From Gluconobacter thailandicus F149-1 = NBRC 100600 (lineage in GTDB: Bacteria > Pseudomonadota > Alphaproteobacteria > Acetobacterales > Acetobacteraceae), in the NCBI RefSeq assembly GCF_000964465.1, contig NZ_BANH01000024.1, forward strand, positions 173,749 through 237,748: a stretch of 64,000 nt of DNA. Direction: 5' to 3'. This document shows, in pieces, positions 17,159 to 27,434 of this stretch. Within the stretch, counting starts at the first letter, position 1, and every line of letters starts with the position of its first letter. Under the pieces are notes generated by a model. The model did no database searches and was not told where the DNA came from. It was given only the letters and a program-made list of their open reading frames with translations. Position numbers and translations under genes: made by a program.

Positions 17159-19358
17159 TTGACTTCGTCTTCGAAAAATTCTCAGCTGGGCCAGCCTTTC
17201 GCGGAAGCTCTCCTGACGGCATGTGATCGCGAGCCGATCCATCGTCCGGACGCCATCCAGCCTTACGGGCTTCTCCTTATTGCCGATGCCAGCACCCTGA
17301 CTGTTCTGGGCGGTGCAGGCGATCTTGAAACGCGCCTTTCAGCGGAGTGGCTAGGCTGTTCCCTGAACGATCTGCTGGGCCTGACAGCCGAACGCTTTCA
17401 TAATTTTACGCCAGCATCCTTCAGTGACGCCCGGATTTCCGGGCTACAGGACGAGACCTTCAGTATTCTGGTGCACGCGTCGGACGGGAAGCTTCTGGTC
17501 GAACTCGAACCAATTCAGGAAGCGCGTCTTCTGACATGGGAAATTTTTGGCCGAATTGACGCCACGGCAGACCGTTTCGAGCGGTGCCCGGATGTTGCGG
17601 AAGTCTGCCGCCAAAGGGGCAAAAGTCTTCAGCAGACTGACTGGCTTTGACCGGGTCATAGTGTACCGTTTTCAGGAAGACGGTTCTGGGTGCGTTCTGG
17701 GGGAGCATCGCAACGAAGTCTTTCCCTCCCTCATGAATCATCATTTCCCGGCAAGTGATATTCCCCGTCAGGCCCGGGCTCTCTATCTGCGCAACCGCAT
17801 CCGCGTCATTCCAACCATCCATTATGAGGCCGCGCTCATCCGGCCTGCTGAAGCCGGTCTCTCGGGCATTGATCTGAGCGATGTGCAGCTTCGAAGCATT
17901 TCGCCCATTCACCTGCAATACATGGCCAATATGGGCGTGGCTGCTTCGGCATCCATTTCGCTGATTGTGGATGGCGTGCTGTGGGGCATGATCACCTGTC
18001 ATAATGCCACGCCCCGCATTCTTTCCGAGGATATCCGTGCGGCGTGCCGGACTCTGGCAGGCGTCATGTCCCGGCAGTTACGGAACAAGGAAGAACTGGT
18101 CACATATCAGGAGCGCCTGCGCCTCCGGAACGCCACTGAGTTTGCGACATCCCACTTTGATGCCGCAGCATCGGTCGAGACCAATCTGCGCAATTTTGCC
18201 TCTGAACTCCGAAGCCTGTTCCCTTGCGACGGGTTTGCAGTCATCGGTACGCAGGATGTGACGGCCTGTGGATTGACACCTGCCACGTCTGACCTGATCG
18301 CCATCCGGGACTGGCTCAGACTGGGCAGCAATGGGGGTATTTTCTGTAGTTCTTCTCTGGGAAAAGACTATCCTCCGGCAGAGGCCTGGCCAGAACTCTC
18401 TGCTGGCATCATCGCCATTACACTACCCTTCCGTTCACCCCTGACATTGATCTGGAGCCGGGTGGAAATCGTGCAGGTCATCGAGTGGGCGGGCAATCCT
18501 CACAAGGGCACCCCTGACCAGGATGGCATCCTGCATCCCCGCAAATCCTTTGCGTCCTGGCAGCAGACGGTCCGCGGTCATTCTCATCGCTGGAATGCCG
18601 AGCAGAAACAGGCTGCGCGCCGTCTGCGCCGGATCCTGATTGCCGATTACCAGACCCATCAGCTTCGCGAACTGAATGCGACATTGACGGCCACAGTTCA
18701 GGAGCGCGAAAGCCTTCTGCAACAGAAAGACTTCCTGATCCGCGAAGTGAATCATCGCGTTCAGAACTCCCTTCAGATGGTTGCTTCTTTTCTGAAGCTG
18801 CAGGCCCGCACTTCGACAAACGAGGAAACCACTCAGGCGCTTTCCGAAGCACAGCACCGGATTGCAGCAATCGGTCTGGTTCACAGGAGACTGTACCGGG
18901 GCGACCATGTGGGGGTGGTTGATCTGAGCCGCTATCTCGAAGAATTGATGAAAGAGCTGTGTTCCTCTCTGGGGAAAGCATGGGAACAACAGCTCCGCAT
19001 GTTTCTGGTCCCGGTCACACTGTCTGCCGATCGTGCCATCAACGTCGGCCTCGTTCTGACCGAACTGGTTATCAACGCCAGTAAATACGCCTATCACGGT
19101 GCGGCAGGCCCGCTGCATATCACACTCTCGGAAACAGGCGACCGTCTGACTCTTACCGTTTCCGATCAGGGACGCCACGATATTGACCTGAATGGCAGTG
19201 GCTTCGGCACACGCATGATAAAGGCCGTCGTCAGCAGTCTTTCAGGAACTCTGACTTACACCCCCCTCCATCCAGGCCTGGAAGCCGTCATGTCCGTGCC
19301 GCTTGCTACACATCCGTCCGACGGTCACGACCAGCACCCGGACGGGCTGTATTCCTGA
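17159..19358 (+). pseudogene. Bacteriophytochrome histidine kinase, frameshifted
   Basis: Two frames together make one bacteriophytochrome of about 730 residues. The first (TTG at 17159 to a stop at 17650) has the N-terminal CDREPIHRPDAIQPYG with the biliverdin-binding cysteine (Cys22), then a PAS domain. The second, read on from about 17610 to 19358, has a GAF domain (LTGFDRVIVYRF, the conserved Asp of FPASDIP, and GMITCHN with the chromophore-side His), a PHY domain with the PRKSF tongue motif, and a HisKA_2-type kinase (REVNHRVQNSLQ, then HATPase blocks TELVINASKYAY and GSGFGTRMI). A net +1 shift is needed in the run AAAGGGGCAAAA at 17613-17624. The cause may be mutation, sequencing error or recoding. 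All domains otherwise look intact, which suggests a recent lesion or an artefact. No haem oxygenase gene is nearby. Confidence 0.85.
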
Positions 19359-19420
19359 GGCGATGCTCCGTGAAGATGGAAACAAACAATGCGGATTAAA
19401 GGACTTCCGCGGCATCTGTC

Positions 19421-20578
19421 ATGAGACCCGACCCGACAACGCTGCTCGGATATAGCGCCACTCTCTTTCTCATCTTTGGTCTCTATTTCACCGTTTCCGA
19501 GATTACCCATGGCAAGCGCAGAAAAGCGTTCTGGTATTCCAGTCCGTTTCTGGCAGCGTCAGTTTCCGGTTTTTTCTTTACGAGCCCTTCTGTCATTCCG
19601 GGCCTGTGGGGCCTGCGGCTCGGCGCAGTTTTCATGACATTGGCTTACGGGCTTGGCTGGCAGGCTATCCGAACGATGCTCGGCCGCCAGACATGCCTGA
19701 AAACAGTCCTGATGCTTTGCATGTTATCACTGGCTGTCTCTGCGACTGCTGCGTCAACCGGGACGCTGCACGTCGCCAGTTCAGTTCTCCGTATGCTTAT
19801 TATTACGGGATTTCATTTTCAGGTAGCGCAGGATCTTTTTTACTCTTCCCGGACACGGACTTCGGCTGAACGTCTTTTACTTGCAGTAATCGTTGTCTAT
19901 ACAGCTATTTACGGAACCCTCGCTCTCCTGACAGACGCTCTTCCTGCGCCTCTTGGTAGCCTGCCAACGATGGTCTGGGCCATCATCCTGTACAATCTTC
20001 TGGTCATTATCGAAGGTGTTTTCATTGCTCTTGCGATGATTGCCATCCCCCGCGAACGGCTGGCCGCGGAACACCATCTCCTGACACTTCAGGATCCGCT
20101 GACACAGGCCGGTAATCGCCGGGCCATGACTATATGGATGGAGCAGAACGAAACGTCTTCGACTCCTTATGTCCTGTTCCTGCTTGATATTGATCATTTC
20201 AAAGCCATCAATGACTGTCATGGCCACACGACAGGAGATCAGGTCATTATTGCTGCTGCCCGGTCCAGTCAGAAAATTCTGCCTCAGAGCGCCAGCTTCT
20301 TCCGAATCGGCGGAGAGGAATTTGCGGTTTTTCTACCGTTCATCGACACCTGCCACACGTTGAATATCGCGCACCGTTTGAAAGCCGCCTTTACGCAGGA
20401 CGTCAAAGACATTGGAGATGGCATTATTGAAGCCACTCTCAGTATCGGCGCAGACATCCGGCATTCGCCTGAAACCTCCTGGCTTGAAGTCTGGCAGAAA
20501 GCAGATGCCGCACTGTATGTCGCAAAGAGTACAGGTCGGAACGCGGTTGTTATGGGAGCCACAGAGACCGCCGACTAA
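19421..20578 (+). CDS. Membrane diguanylate cyclase (GGDEF)
   Basis: 385 residues. The N-terminal half has about six to seven membrane helices forming an integral sensor region. The C-terminal GGDEF domain carries LTQAGNRRAM, LDIDHFKAIND and the active-site motif GGEEF (residues 297-301), so c-di-GMP synthesis is expected. No RxxD inhibitory site is found five residues upstream of the motif, so product inhibition through that site is unlikely. It follows the phytochrome by 62 nt on the same strand, which suggests a shared output, and is closed by a strong terminator. Confidence 0.9.
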   Translation: MRPDPTTLLGYSATLFLIFGLYFTVSEITHGKRRKAFWYSSPFLAASVSGFFFTSPSVIPGLWGLRLGAVFMTLAYGLGWQAIRTMLGRQTCLKTVLMLCMLSLAVSATAASTGTLHVASSVLRMLIITGFHFQVAQDLFYSSRTRTSAERLLLAVIVVYTAIYGTLALLTDALPAPLGSLPTMVWAIILYNLLVIIEGVFIALAMIAIPRERLAAEHHLLTLQDPLTQAGNRRAMTIWMEQNETSSTPYVLFLLDIDHFKAINDCHGHTTGDQVIIAAARSSQKILPQSASFFRIGGEEFAVFLPFIDTCHTLNIAHRLKAAFTQDVKDIGDGIIEATLSIGADIRHSPETSWLEVWQKADAALYVAKSTGRNAVVMGATETAD

Positions 20579-20597
20579 TATTCTTCAAAGAATCAGA

Positions 20598-20640
20598 AAC
20601 AAAAAAGCACCGCCCTGCAAAGGGCCGGTGCTTTTTTTGT
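20598..20640. terminator. Bidirectional intrinsic terminator
   Basis: A GC-rich hairpin (GCACCG...CGGTGC-type stem with an inner GCCCT...AGGGC) flanked by an A-run at 20601-20606 and a T-run at 20632-20638. It serves the GGDEF gene on the plus strand and purF on the minus strand. Confidence 0.88.
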
Positions 20641-20659
20641 ACCTCCAAGGACAGACTGG

Positions 20660-22099
20660 TCAGGAGACCAGGTTGCCCTCCTTGTCTACGAGGGTAATGG
20701 GATAATCACCGGTGAAGCAGGCATCACAGTAGCGCCCTGAACCTTCTGCACGGCTTTCATGCCCGAGGGCACGATACAAACCGTCAAAGCTTATGAAGGC
20801 CAGACTATCCACACCAATGGCAGCAGCCATTTCTTCCATCGTGTGGGTCGCTGCCATGAGCTTGCTCTCTTCCGGCGTGTCGATGCCGTAGAAACAGGCA
20901 TGACGGGTCGGCGGAGACGTAATGCGCATATGCACTTCGGTCGCACCAGCTGCACGAACCATATCCACGATCTTGCGGGATGTGGTGCCACGAACGATCG
21001 AATCATCCACCAGAATAACGCGGCGACCAGCCAGAACCGGACGATTGGCGGAATGCTTCATCTTGACGCCAAGGTTCCGGATCTGATCCGTCGGCTCAAT
21101 GAAGGTCCGGCCTACATAGTGATTGCGGATGATGCCCAGCTCAAACGGAATACCGCTCTCAGCGGCATAACCGATGGCAGACGGCACGCCAGAATCCGGC
21201 ACCGGCACCACGACATCTGCCTCAACCGCCGTTTCACGTGCCAGCTCCGCACCAATCCGCTTGCGGGCTTCGTAAACCGGCTGACCTTCCAGAACCGAAT
21301 CCGGTCGGGCAAAGTAGATGTATTCAAAGACGCAGAAACGACCACCCTGATCTCCGAAAGGCCTCAGGGATCGAAGGCCGTCCGAGTTGATAACCACGAT
21401 TTCACCGGGCTCGATGTCCCGAACGTAATCTGCTCCGATGATATCGAGGGCACAGGTTTCACTGGACAGAACCCAACCGCCATTTCCACCCTCATGACCA
21501 GGAATACGCCCCAGAACCAGCGGACGAACCCCCAGCGGATCACGCATACCGATCAGGCCATCATCCGGCGTCAGGGTGATGAGGGAATAAGCCCCCTTCA
21601 CCTGCTTGACGGCATCGATGAAGCGATCGAGCACTGTCGAATAAAGAGAGATGGCAATCAGGTGGATGAAAACTTCCGTATCCGTCAGGGAATGAAAGAT
21701 ACATCCGCGTTTAACGAGCGCCTGCTTGAGCGTCGCGGAGTTGGTGAGATTGCCGTTATGAGCAACCGCCAGACCACCGAACTCGTAATCCGCATAAAGT
21801 GGCTGCACATTCCGCACATGCGTTCCACCCGTCGTGGCGTAACGGTTGTGCCCAATTGCAACGCTTCCCGGGAGAGTCGCCATGACGCGGCTATCCCCAA
21901 AGACATCCCCAACAAGGCCAAGGCCTTTATGCTGGTGGAACCGTTCGCCATCGAAACTGACGATACCGGCAGCTTCCTGCCCACGATGTTGAAGAGCGTG
22001 GAGGCCAAGAGCCGTCAGGGCAGACGCATCAGGAACGCCCCAGACGCCGAAAACGCCACATTCCTCGTAAGGACGGTTAAGTGTATCGGAGGCAGTCAT
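20660..22099 (-). CDS. purF: Amidophosphoribosyltransferase
   Basis: First committed step of purine synthesis: PRPP and glutamine to 5-phosphoribosylamine. The N-terminal Ntn glutaminase domain begins at the cysteine of EECGVFG (Cys14 after a short propeptide-like leader), with LHALQHRGQEAAGI and HNGNLTN. The C-terminal phosphoribosyltransferase domain has the PRPP loop VILVDDSIVRGTTSRKI. Start set at MTASDTLNR with GGAAAGG upstream, although the frame runs to 22222. 479 residues, a typical length. It lies 25 nt after cvpA, the classic cvpA-purF order. Confidence 0.95.
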   Translation of the reverse strand: MTASDTLNRPYEECGVFGVWGVPDASALTALGLHALQHRGQEAAGIVSFDGERFHQHKGLGLVGDVFGDSRVMATLPGSVAIGHNRYATTGGTHVRNVQPLYADYEFGGLAVAHNGNLTNSATLKQALVKRGCIFHSLTDTEVFIHLIAISLYSTVLDRFIDAVKQVKGAYSLITLTPDDGLIGMRDPLGVRPLVLGRIPGHEGGNGGWVLSSETCALDIIGADYVRDIEPGEIVVINSDGLRSLRPFGDQGGRFCVFEYIYFARPDSVLEGQPVYEARKRIGAELARETAVEADVVVPVPDSGVPSAIGYAAESGIPFELGIIRNHYVGRTFIEPTDQIRNLGVKMKHSANRPVLAGRRVILVDDSIVRGTTSRKIVDMVRAAGATEVHMRITSPPTRHACFYGIDTPEESKLMAATHTMEEMAAAIGVDSLAFISFDGLYRALGHESRAEGSGRYCDACFTGDYPITLVDKEGNLVS

Positions 22100-22124
22100 G
22101 GAGTTCGGCCTTTCCGGACTGGGT

Positions 22125-22688
22125 TCACAACGACGCGTCATGGCCGCTTGTGGGCGGCGATGCAAGATGTGGTTGCAAGGAATGTGGCAGATAACCTGCC
22201 AGCCGTGCGGCTCCAGCCACAATATAAGGGCCGGAAACGCTTCCCTGCATCAGGTAAGAGGTCCATGAGCCAAAAAAAGACCCCGCCAGCAGATAAAGTG
22301 CAATGAGCATCACATATCCGCGCAGAATGCCGAAAATAGCGCCCAGTATGCGATCTACGCCCCCAAAAAGAGTGCCCCTCACCGCAGCCCCCACCCGTCC
22401 TGCCACTGTCGTCAGAATCAGAAGAATGACGATGAACAGAACAGCCGCACTGACGCTTTCTGCCAGCCAGCTCTCATGCAGATACATGGAAATCCACGGC
22501 ACCAAAGCCGCGTGGAAACGGTAGGTCAGAATAACGGCGGAGGCCCAGGCCACAAGACCTGAAAGCTCAGTCGTGAAGCCACGCGTCAGCCCCCAGAGCG
22601 CTGACAGACCAATAATGATCAGCACACCGATATCCAGCCGGCTCAAATCATCCGGAGAAATATGAGACAGATCTGGGAGGGAGGGCAT
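22125..22688 (-). CDS. cvpA: CvpA family membrane protein
   Basis: 187 residues with four predicted helices. The opening DIGVLIIIGLSALWGLTRGFTTE is the standard CvpA pattern, and FGGVDRILGAIFGILRG is the second conserved block. CvpA was named for colicin V production and is needed for envelope stress resistance in several bacteria; mechanism unclear. Found directly before purF, as in many proteobacteria, and 3 nt after the HisE-like gene. Confidence 0.9.
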   Translation of the reverse strand: MPSLPDLSHISPDDLSRLDIGVLIIIGLSALWGLTRGFTTELSGLVAWASAVILTYRFHAALVPWISMYLHESWLAESVSAAVLFIVILLILTTVAGRVGAAVRGTLFGGVDRILGAIFGILRGYVMLIALYLLAGSFFGSWTSYLMQGSVSGPYIVAGAARLAGYLPHSLQPHLASPPTSGHDASL

Positions 22689-22691
22689 GGC

Positions 22692-23048
22692 TCAGGGCAG
22701 TTTGGTGGAACGGTATTGGCCGCCTTTGCGCGGACGAATGCCATTAGCACGAAGTTCGTCTGCGAGGCGGATTCTTTCGCTTAATTCTGCCCAGACCTGA
22801 TCGCTGTCCAGACCACGCGCTTTCCAGAGCTTTTCAAGCTGGACAAGGAATGCGGCACTTTCCCGCACCAGTCCCCCCCGGTCGTTGATCATGACATGCA
22901 AAACGCAGTTTGCTGCCGAATTACCCAGCCGTGTTGCCAGCTTCGTGACTTTGCGGGTTTTCCGGAATGGGACAAGGTCTTCCTTAAGCGGCATTACGAC
23001 ATGATGAGGGTGATGGCCTGCAGAAGCAAGGCCACCTCCCCCAATCAT
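22692..23048 (-). CDS. HisE (PRA-PH)-like protein lacking the metal ligands
   Basis: 118 residues. The core (KVTKLATRLGNSAANCVLHV, then MINDRGGLVRESAAFLVQL and KARGLDSDQVWAELSER) lines up with phosphoribosyl-ATP pyrophosphohydrolase (HisE, MazG-like fold), where the usual pattern is KKLGEEAVE...RESADLLYHL...GL...VWAEL. The EE and the next E are replaced by Asn/Ser/Asn and the Asp of ESAD by Ala, so pyrophosphohydrolase activity is unlikely. The frame is open from an ATG at 23048, 13 nt after thiC; a second ATG at 22994 (MPLKEDLVP) may be the true start. Probably cotranscribed with thiC, cvpA and purF. The family assignment is from memory of the motif and is moderate. Confidence 0.6.
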   Translation of the reverse strand: MIGGGGLASAGHHPHHVVMPLKEDLVPFRKTRKVTKLATRLGNSAANCVLHVMINDRGGLVRESAAFLVQLEKLWKARGLDSDQVWAELSERIRLADELRANGIRPRKGGQYRSTKLP

Positions 23049-23061
23049 TCCGCAGAACCGG

Positions 23062-24969
<1,908 letters not shown>

Positions 24970-24988
24970 TTATGCTGTGTTTCATCAC

Positions 24989-25121
24989 CATTCCCTCCGC
25001 CGGTTCTAACCGGATCAGGTTTCCCGAGCGCAGGATGCGCCCGGCAGGGTCGTCACACCGCAGACTTTTCAGCCCTTCAGTGACCTCTCAGCTTCTTGTG
25101 GCGAAGCTCCCCCTGGTGAGG
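24989..25121 (-). promoter_or_regulatory. TPP riboswitch (THI element)
   Basis: On the minus strand, conserved thi-box segments occur in order: GGGGGAGC, CTGAGAGG, GACCCT, AAACCTGATC, GGTTAGAACCGGCG and AGGGAATG. This is the full TPP aptamer, with a long variable P3 stem between the two conserved halves. It sits upstream of thiC and just after the stop of the sugar dehydrogenase gene, so thiC is transcribed from a promoter near 25120-25150 or by read-through. Confidence 0.95.
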
Positions 25122-25150
25122 GCAACACTCATCGCATTGGCGTCATGCTG

Positions 25151-26386
25151 TCAATGCGTTTCCCCGTGAACATCACTTTTCGCAATCCGTAGAAGTGTGC
25201 CGTTGTGGTCTTCGGAAACCAGAAGACTCCCATCTGCCATTTCCGCCACGGAAACCGGAGCCCCCACCGGCGAAAGGGGAGTACGTCCCTCCCAGCCCCA
25301 GACCAGCGGTTCAGGCACGCCTACGGGCTCCCCACCCGCACTGATTTTCAGGGTCATGATCCGATGACCGGTCTTCCGATAACCATGATACGGCACCACG
25401 AGTTGCCCTTGCAGATCCGGAAGTGCGTCTCCCTGGTACGCCAACAACCCGAGCGGCGCGGCATGGGCCGGAAGCAACAAAGCAGGTTTCTCCATGTCCG
25501 CGCAGGCATGATGCGGGTATTCCGGACTGGGCAGATTGTTATCGAAGCAATAGGGCCAGCCATAATTCGCCCCGGGACGGATCACGTCATAGGTGTCGTG
25601 CGGCAATGCGGTATCAGACAGATTGGGATCGGCCTTGTTGATGGCGTCCCGTGCGTTAACAGCCGCAACCAGCGTTCCATTCGGCAGCACTGCCAGCCCC
25701 ATGCTGTTGCGCAGACCCGTCGCGACCAGTTTTGCATCTTTCCAGGCAACAGCGCCTGGTCCCGGACGAACGCTCACAATGCTGGCGCGGGGCGGGTTTT
25801 GCGCTGTTTCGGAACAGGCTTTCTGCGCATCGGGAGCATCGTCATCCGGCGTCTCACAATGGTCGGTTGCCGACCCGATATTGATGTACAGTTGCCCATC
25901 TGGCGCAAAGGCCAATGCTGTCAGAGGATGTCTCCCCGTTTCAGGCAACCCTGTGACGACATCCCGCATTTCGGGTTTCGTCCCGGACAGATCCACGCGG
26001 ACGATCCGGCCGGCCACGCCCATATAGAGCGCACCATCTGGCCCCGCGACCAGCGCGCTCGGCTTATCAAGCCCGGACAGCAGAACTTCCAAAGGGGCAT
26101 GACCGTCCTGTTTCAGCCGGAGCAGCCTGCCTTGGCCTTTTCGCCAGCCGCCCATATCCAGCACGAACACATCGTGCCCGATGATCGTTACCCCGCGAGC
26201 AAACCCCAGATGGCTGGCCACCAGTCCCACACACAAACCGGGACGTGTCTTCAGGAAGACCTTGGGGAAGCCGTCACAACTGTCCTGCGTCTGATAATCC
26301 CGCGCAGACGCAGCTCCCAAAGGGGCAAGGACCGCAAGAAGGGCGGCAATTCTGAGGACAGACAGCATCTGGGGATATTCCTTCAT
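25151..26386 (-). CDS. Exported PQQ-type glucose/sorbosone dehydrogenase-like protein
   Basis: 411 residues with a signal peptide (ends ASARD) and a six-bladed beta-propeller of the soluble glucose/sorbosone dehydrogenase type (COG2133). Recognisable parts are LDKPSALVAGPDGALYMGVAGRI, LTALAFAPDGQLYINIGS, GLRNSMGLAVLPNG, GANYGWPYCF and the late VVPYHGYRKTGHRI. Members oxidise sugars or aldoses in the periplasm with PQQ; substrate and PQQ binding are inferred. Six or more cysteines in the mature part suggest disulfides. An alternative ATG is six codons inside. Confidence 0.85.
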   Translation of the reverse strand: MKEYPQMLSVLRIAALLAVLAPLGAASARDYQTQDSCDGFPKVFLKTRPGLCVGLVASHLGFARGVTIIGHDVFVLDMGGWRKGQGRLLRLKQDGHAPLEVLLSGLDKPSALVAGPDGALYMGVAGRIVRVDLSGTKPEMRDVVTGLPETGRHPLTALAFAPDGQLYINIGSATDHCETPDDDAPDAQKACSETAQNPPRASIVSVRPGPGAVAWKDAKLVATGLRNSMGLAVLPNGTLVAAVNARDAINKADPNLSDTALPHDTYDVIRPGANYGWPYCFDNNLPSPEYPHHACADMEKPALLLPAHAAPLGLLAYQGDALPDLQGQLVVPYHGYRKTGHRIMTLKISAGGEPVGVPEPLVWGWEGRTPLSPVGAPVSVAEMADGSLLVSEDHNGTLLRIAKSDVHGETH

Positions 26387-26490
26387 GAAGTTCTGTTTCT
26401 AACCAGTCTGCCATCCCGTTGCCATTTCCAATGTCGTGACCTGCCGACATGAAAATTGTTATGACGTTCTGGAAACGAGGAGACTGTTTT

Positions 26491-26988
26491 TTGAAACTGT
26501 ATGTCTTTTATCTGGGCGGGAACGCTCCGGGCGCGAATATCGAAGTCCATGACGTTCAGTTCGCAGTCGCTGAAAAGCCGGAAGATGCCTACCCTTCCCT
26601 TGGAGAACGCTGGTTCGGCATCCGGAAATCTCTGCATGTGGACGCTTATGGCGTAGTTTCATGGGCAGACGGTCACGCCGTAACCCTCGGCAAAACCAAA
26701 CCAACTTCTGACAAGACACTCTATTTCATCAACATGGGCGGTTACGCTCCCGGTGAACTCAAGGAAGAACACGCGTTCACGTTCCTGGTTGCCAGTTCAG
26801 AAGCAGAAGCCAAGGCGAAGGCAAAACAGCGCCTGCTCGTCGGCTATGATCATCAGCACCGGGACAATTTCATGGAAGTCGATGACTGCCTTCCGCTGGA
26901 ACAGATTGACGGCCTCTATATTACCCTTACCCCACAGGAAGATGGTCAGCCTGTCGCGGCCCTCTGGCAGGGCTACCAGCGTATCTGA
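26491..26988 (+). CDS. DUF1543 domain protein
   Basis: 165 residues starting with TTG at 26491, chosen because the family begins KLYVFYLGGNAPGANIEVHDVQF and GAGGAGA lies seven bases upstream; the frame is open from 26449. Two repeated halves are seen: HDVQFAV..EDAYPSLGERWFG and HAFTFLVASSEAEAKAKAK. Family function is unknown. The gene is divergent from the sugar dehydrogenase and followed by the GGCT-like gene with a 33-nt gap. Confidence 0.85.
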   Translation: MKLYVFYLGGNAPGANIEVHDVQFAVAEKPEDAYPSLGERWFGIRKSLHVDAYGVVSWADGHAVTLGKTKPTSDKTLYFINMGGYAPGELKEEHAFTFLVASSEAEAKAKAKQRLLVGYDHQHRDNFMEVDDCLPLEQIDGLYITLTPQEDGQPVAALWQGYQRI

Positions 26989-27021
26989 CATCCTGCGTTC
27001 CTGGCATTCTGGAGGCCACCC

Positions 27022-27366
27022 ATGACGGACCCGACTATCTTCCTCTTCTCATACGGAACCCTGCAACAGGACGAGGTGCAGCTGTCCTCGTTCGGCCGCC
27101 TGCTCCATGGAGAAGACGACGCCATGACAGGCTACACGACGTCCATGGTAGAGATTACGGACCCGGAAGTCCTGCGAGCCAGTGGCAAACGCTTTCATCC
27201 GGTGGTCATACCGAGCAACAATCCGTCGGACGAAGTACCAGGAAAGGTTTTCCACATTACGGAGAAAGAGCTGAAAGCGGCAGATGCATATGAAGTCTCG
27301 GACTACAAACGCATCGAAGTCACACTCCGCTCAGGTCGTTCGGCCTGGGTTTACGTCCAGGCGTGA
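27022..27366 (+). CDS. Gamma-glutamylcyclotransferase-like (AIG2/GGCT) protein
   Basis: 114 residues with the GGCT fold signature: LFSYGTLQQDEVQ at the N-terminus (substrate loop YGxL), VPGKVFHI, then the acidic pair region ELKAADAYEVSDYKR, where the catalytic Glu is expected. It would act on gamma-glutamyl amines or peptides in the cytosol; the substrate is unknown. Second gene after DUF1543, ended by a strong terminator. Confidence 0.88.
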   Translation: MTDPTIFLFSYGTLQQDEVQLSSFGRLLHGEDDAMTGYTTSMVEITDPEVLRASGKRFHPVVIPSNNPSDEVPGKVFHITEKELKAADAYEVSDYKRIEVTLRSGRSAWVYVQA

Positions 27367-27380
27367 TTCCCATTTCCCTA

Positions 27381-27415
27381 TAAAAAAAAGCAGCCATTTC
27401 TGGCTGCTTTTTTTA
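27381..27415. terminator. Bidirectional intrinsic terminator
   Basis: The CAGCCA-TTTC-TGGCTG stem is extended by a preceding run of eight A (27383-27389 region) and a following run of T, giving a good terminator for the GGCT-like gene on plus and for hemA on minus. Confidence 0.9.
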
Positions 27416-27434
27416 TGGGCGATAAAGCGCTTGC

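Noticed and set aside
17547..19358. The kinase frame as an independent gene starting at the TTG at 17547
   Set aside because: No ribosome site, the start lies inside the PAS-frame coding sequence, and the GAF domain would lose its natural N-terminal PAS partner; a frameshift explains both frames better.
20759..22306. 515-codon plus-strand ORF
   Set aside because: Antisense to purF, which has complete active-site motifs; the ORF product has no recognisable domain and crosses the cvpA start region.
25205..26452. 415-codon plus-strand ORF
   Set aside because: Antisense shadow of the signal-peptide-bearing sugar dehydrogenase.
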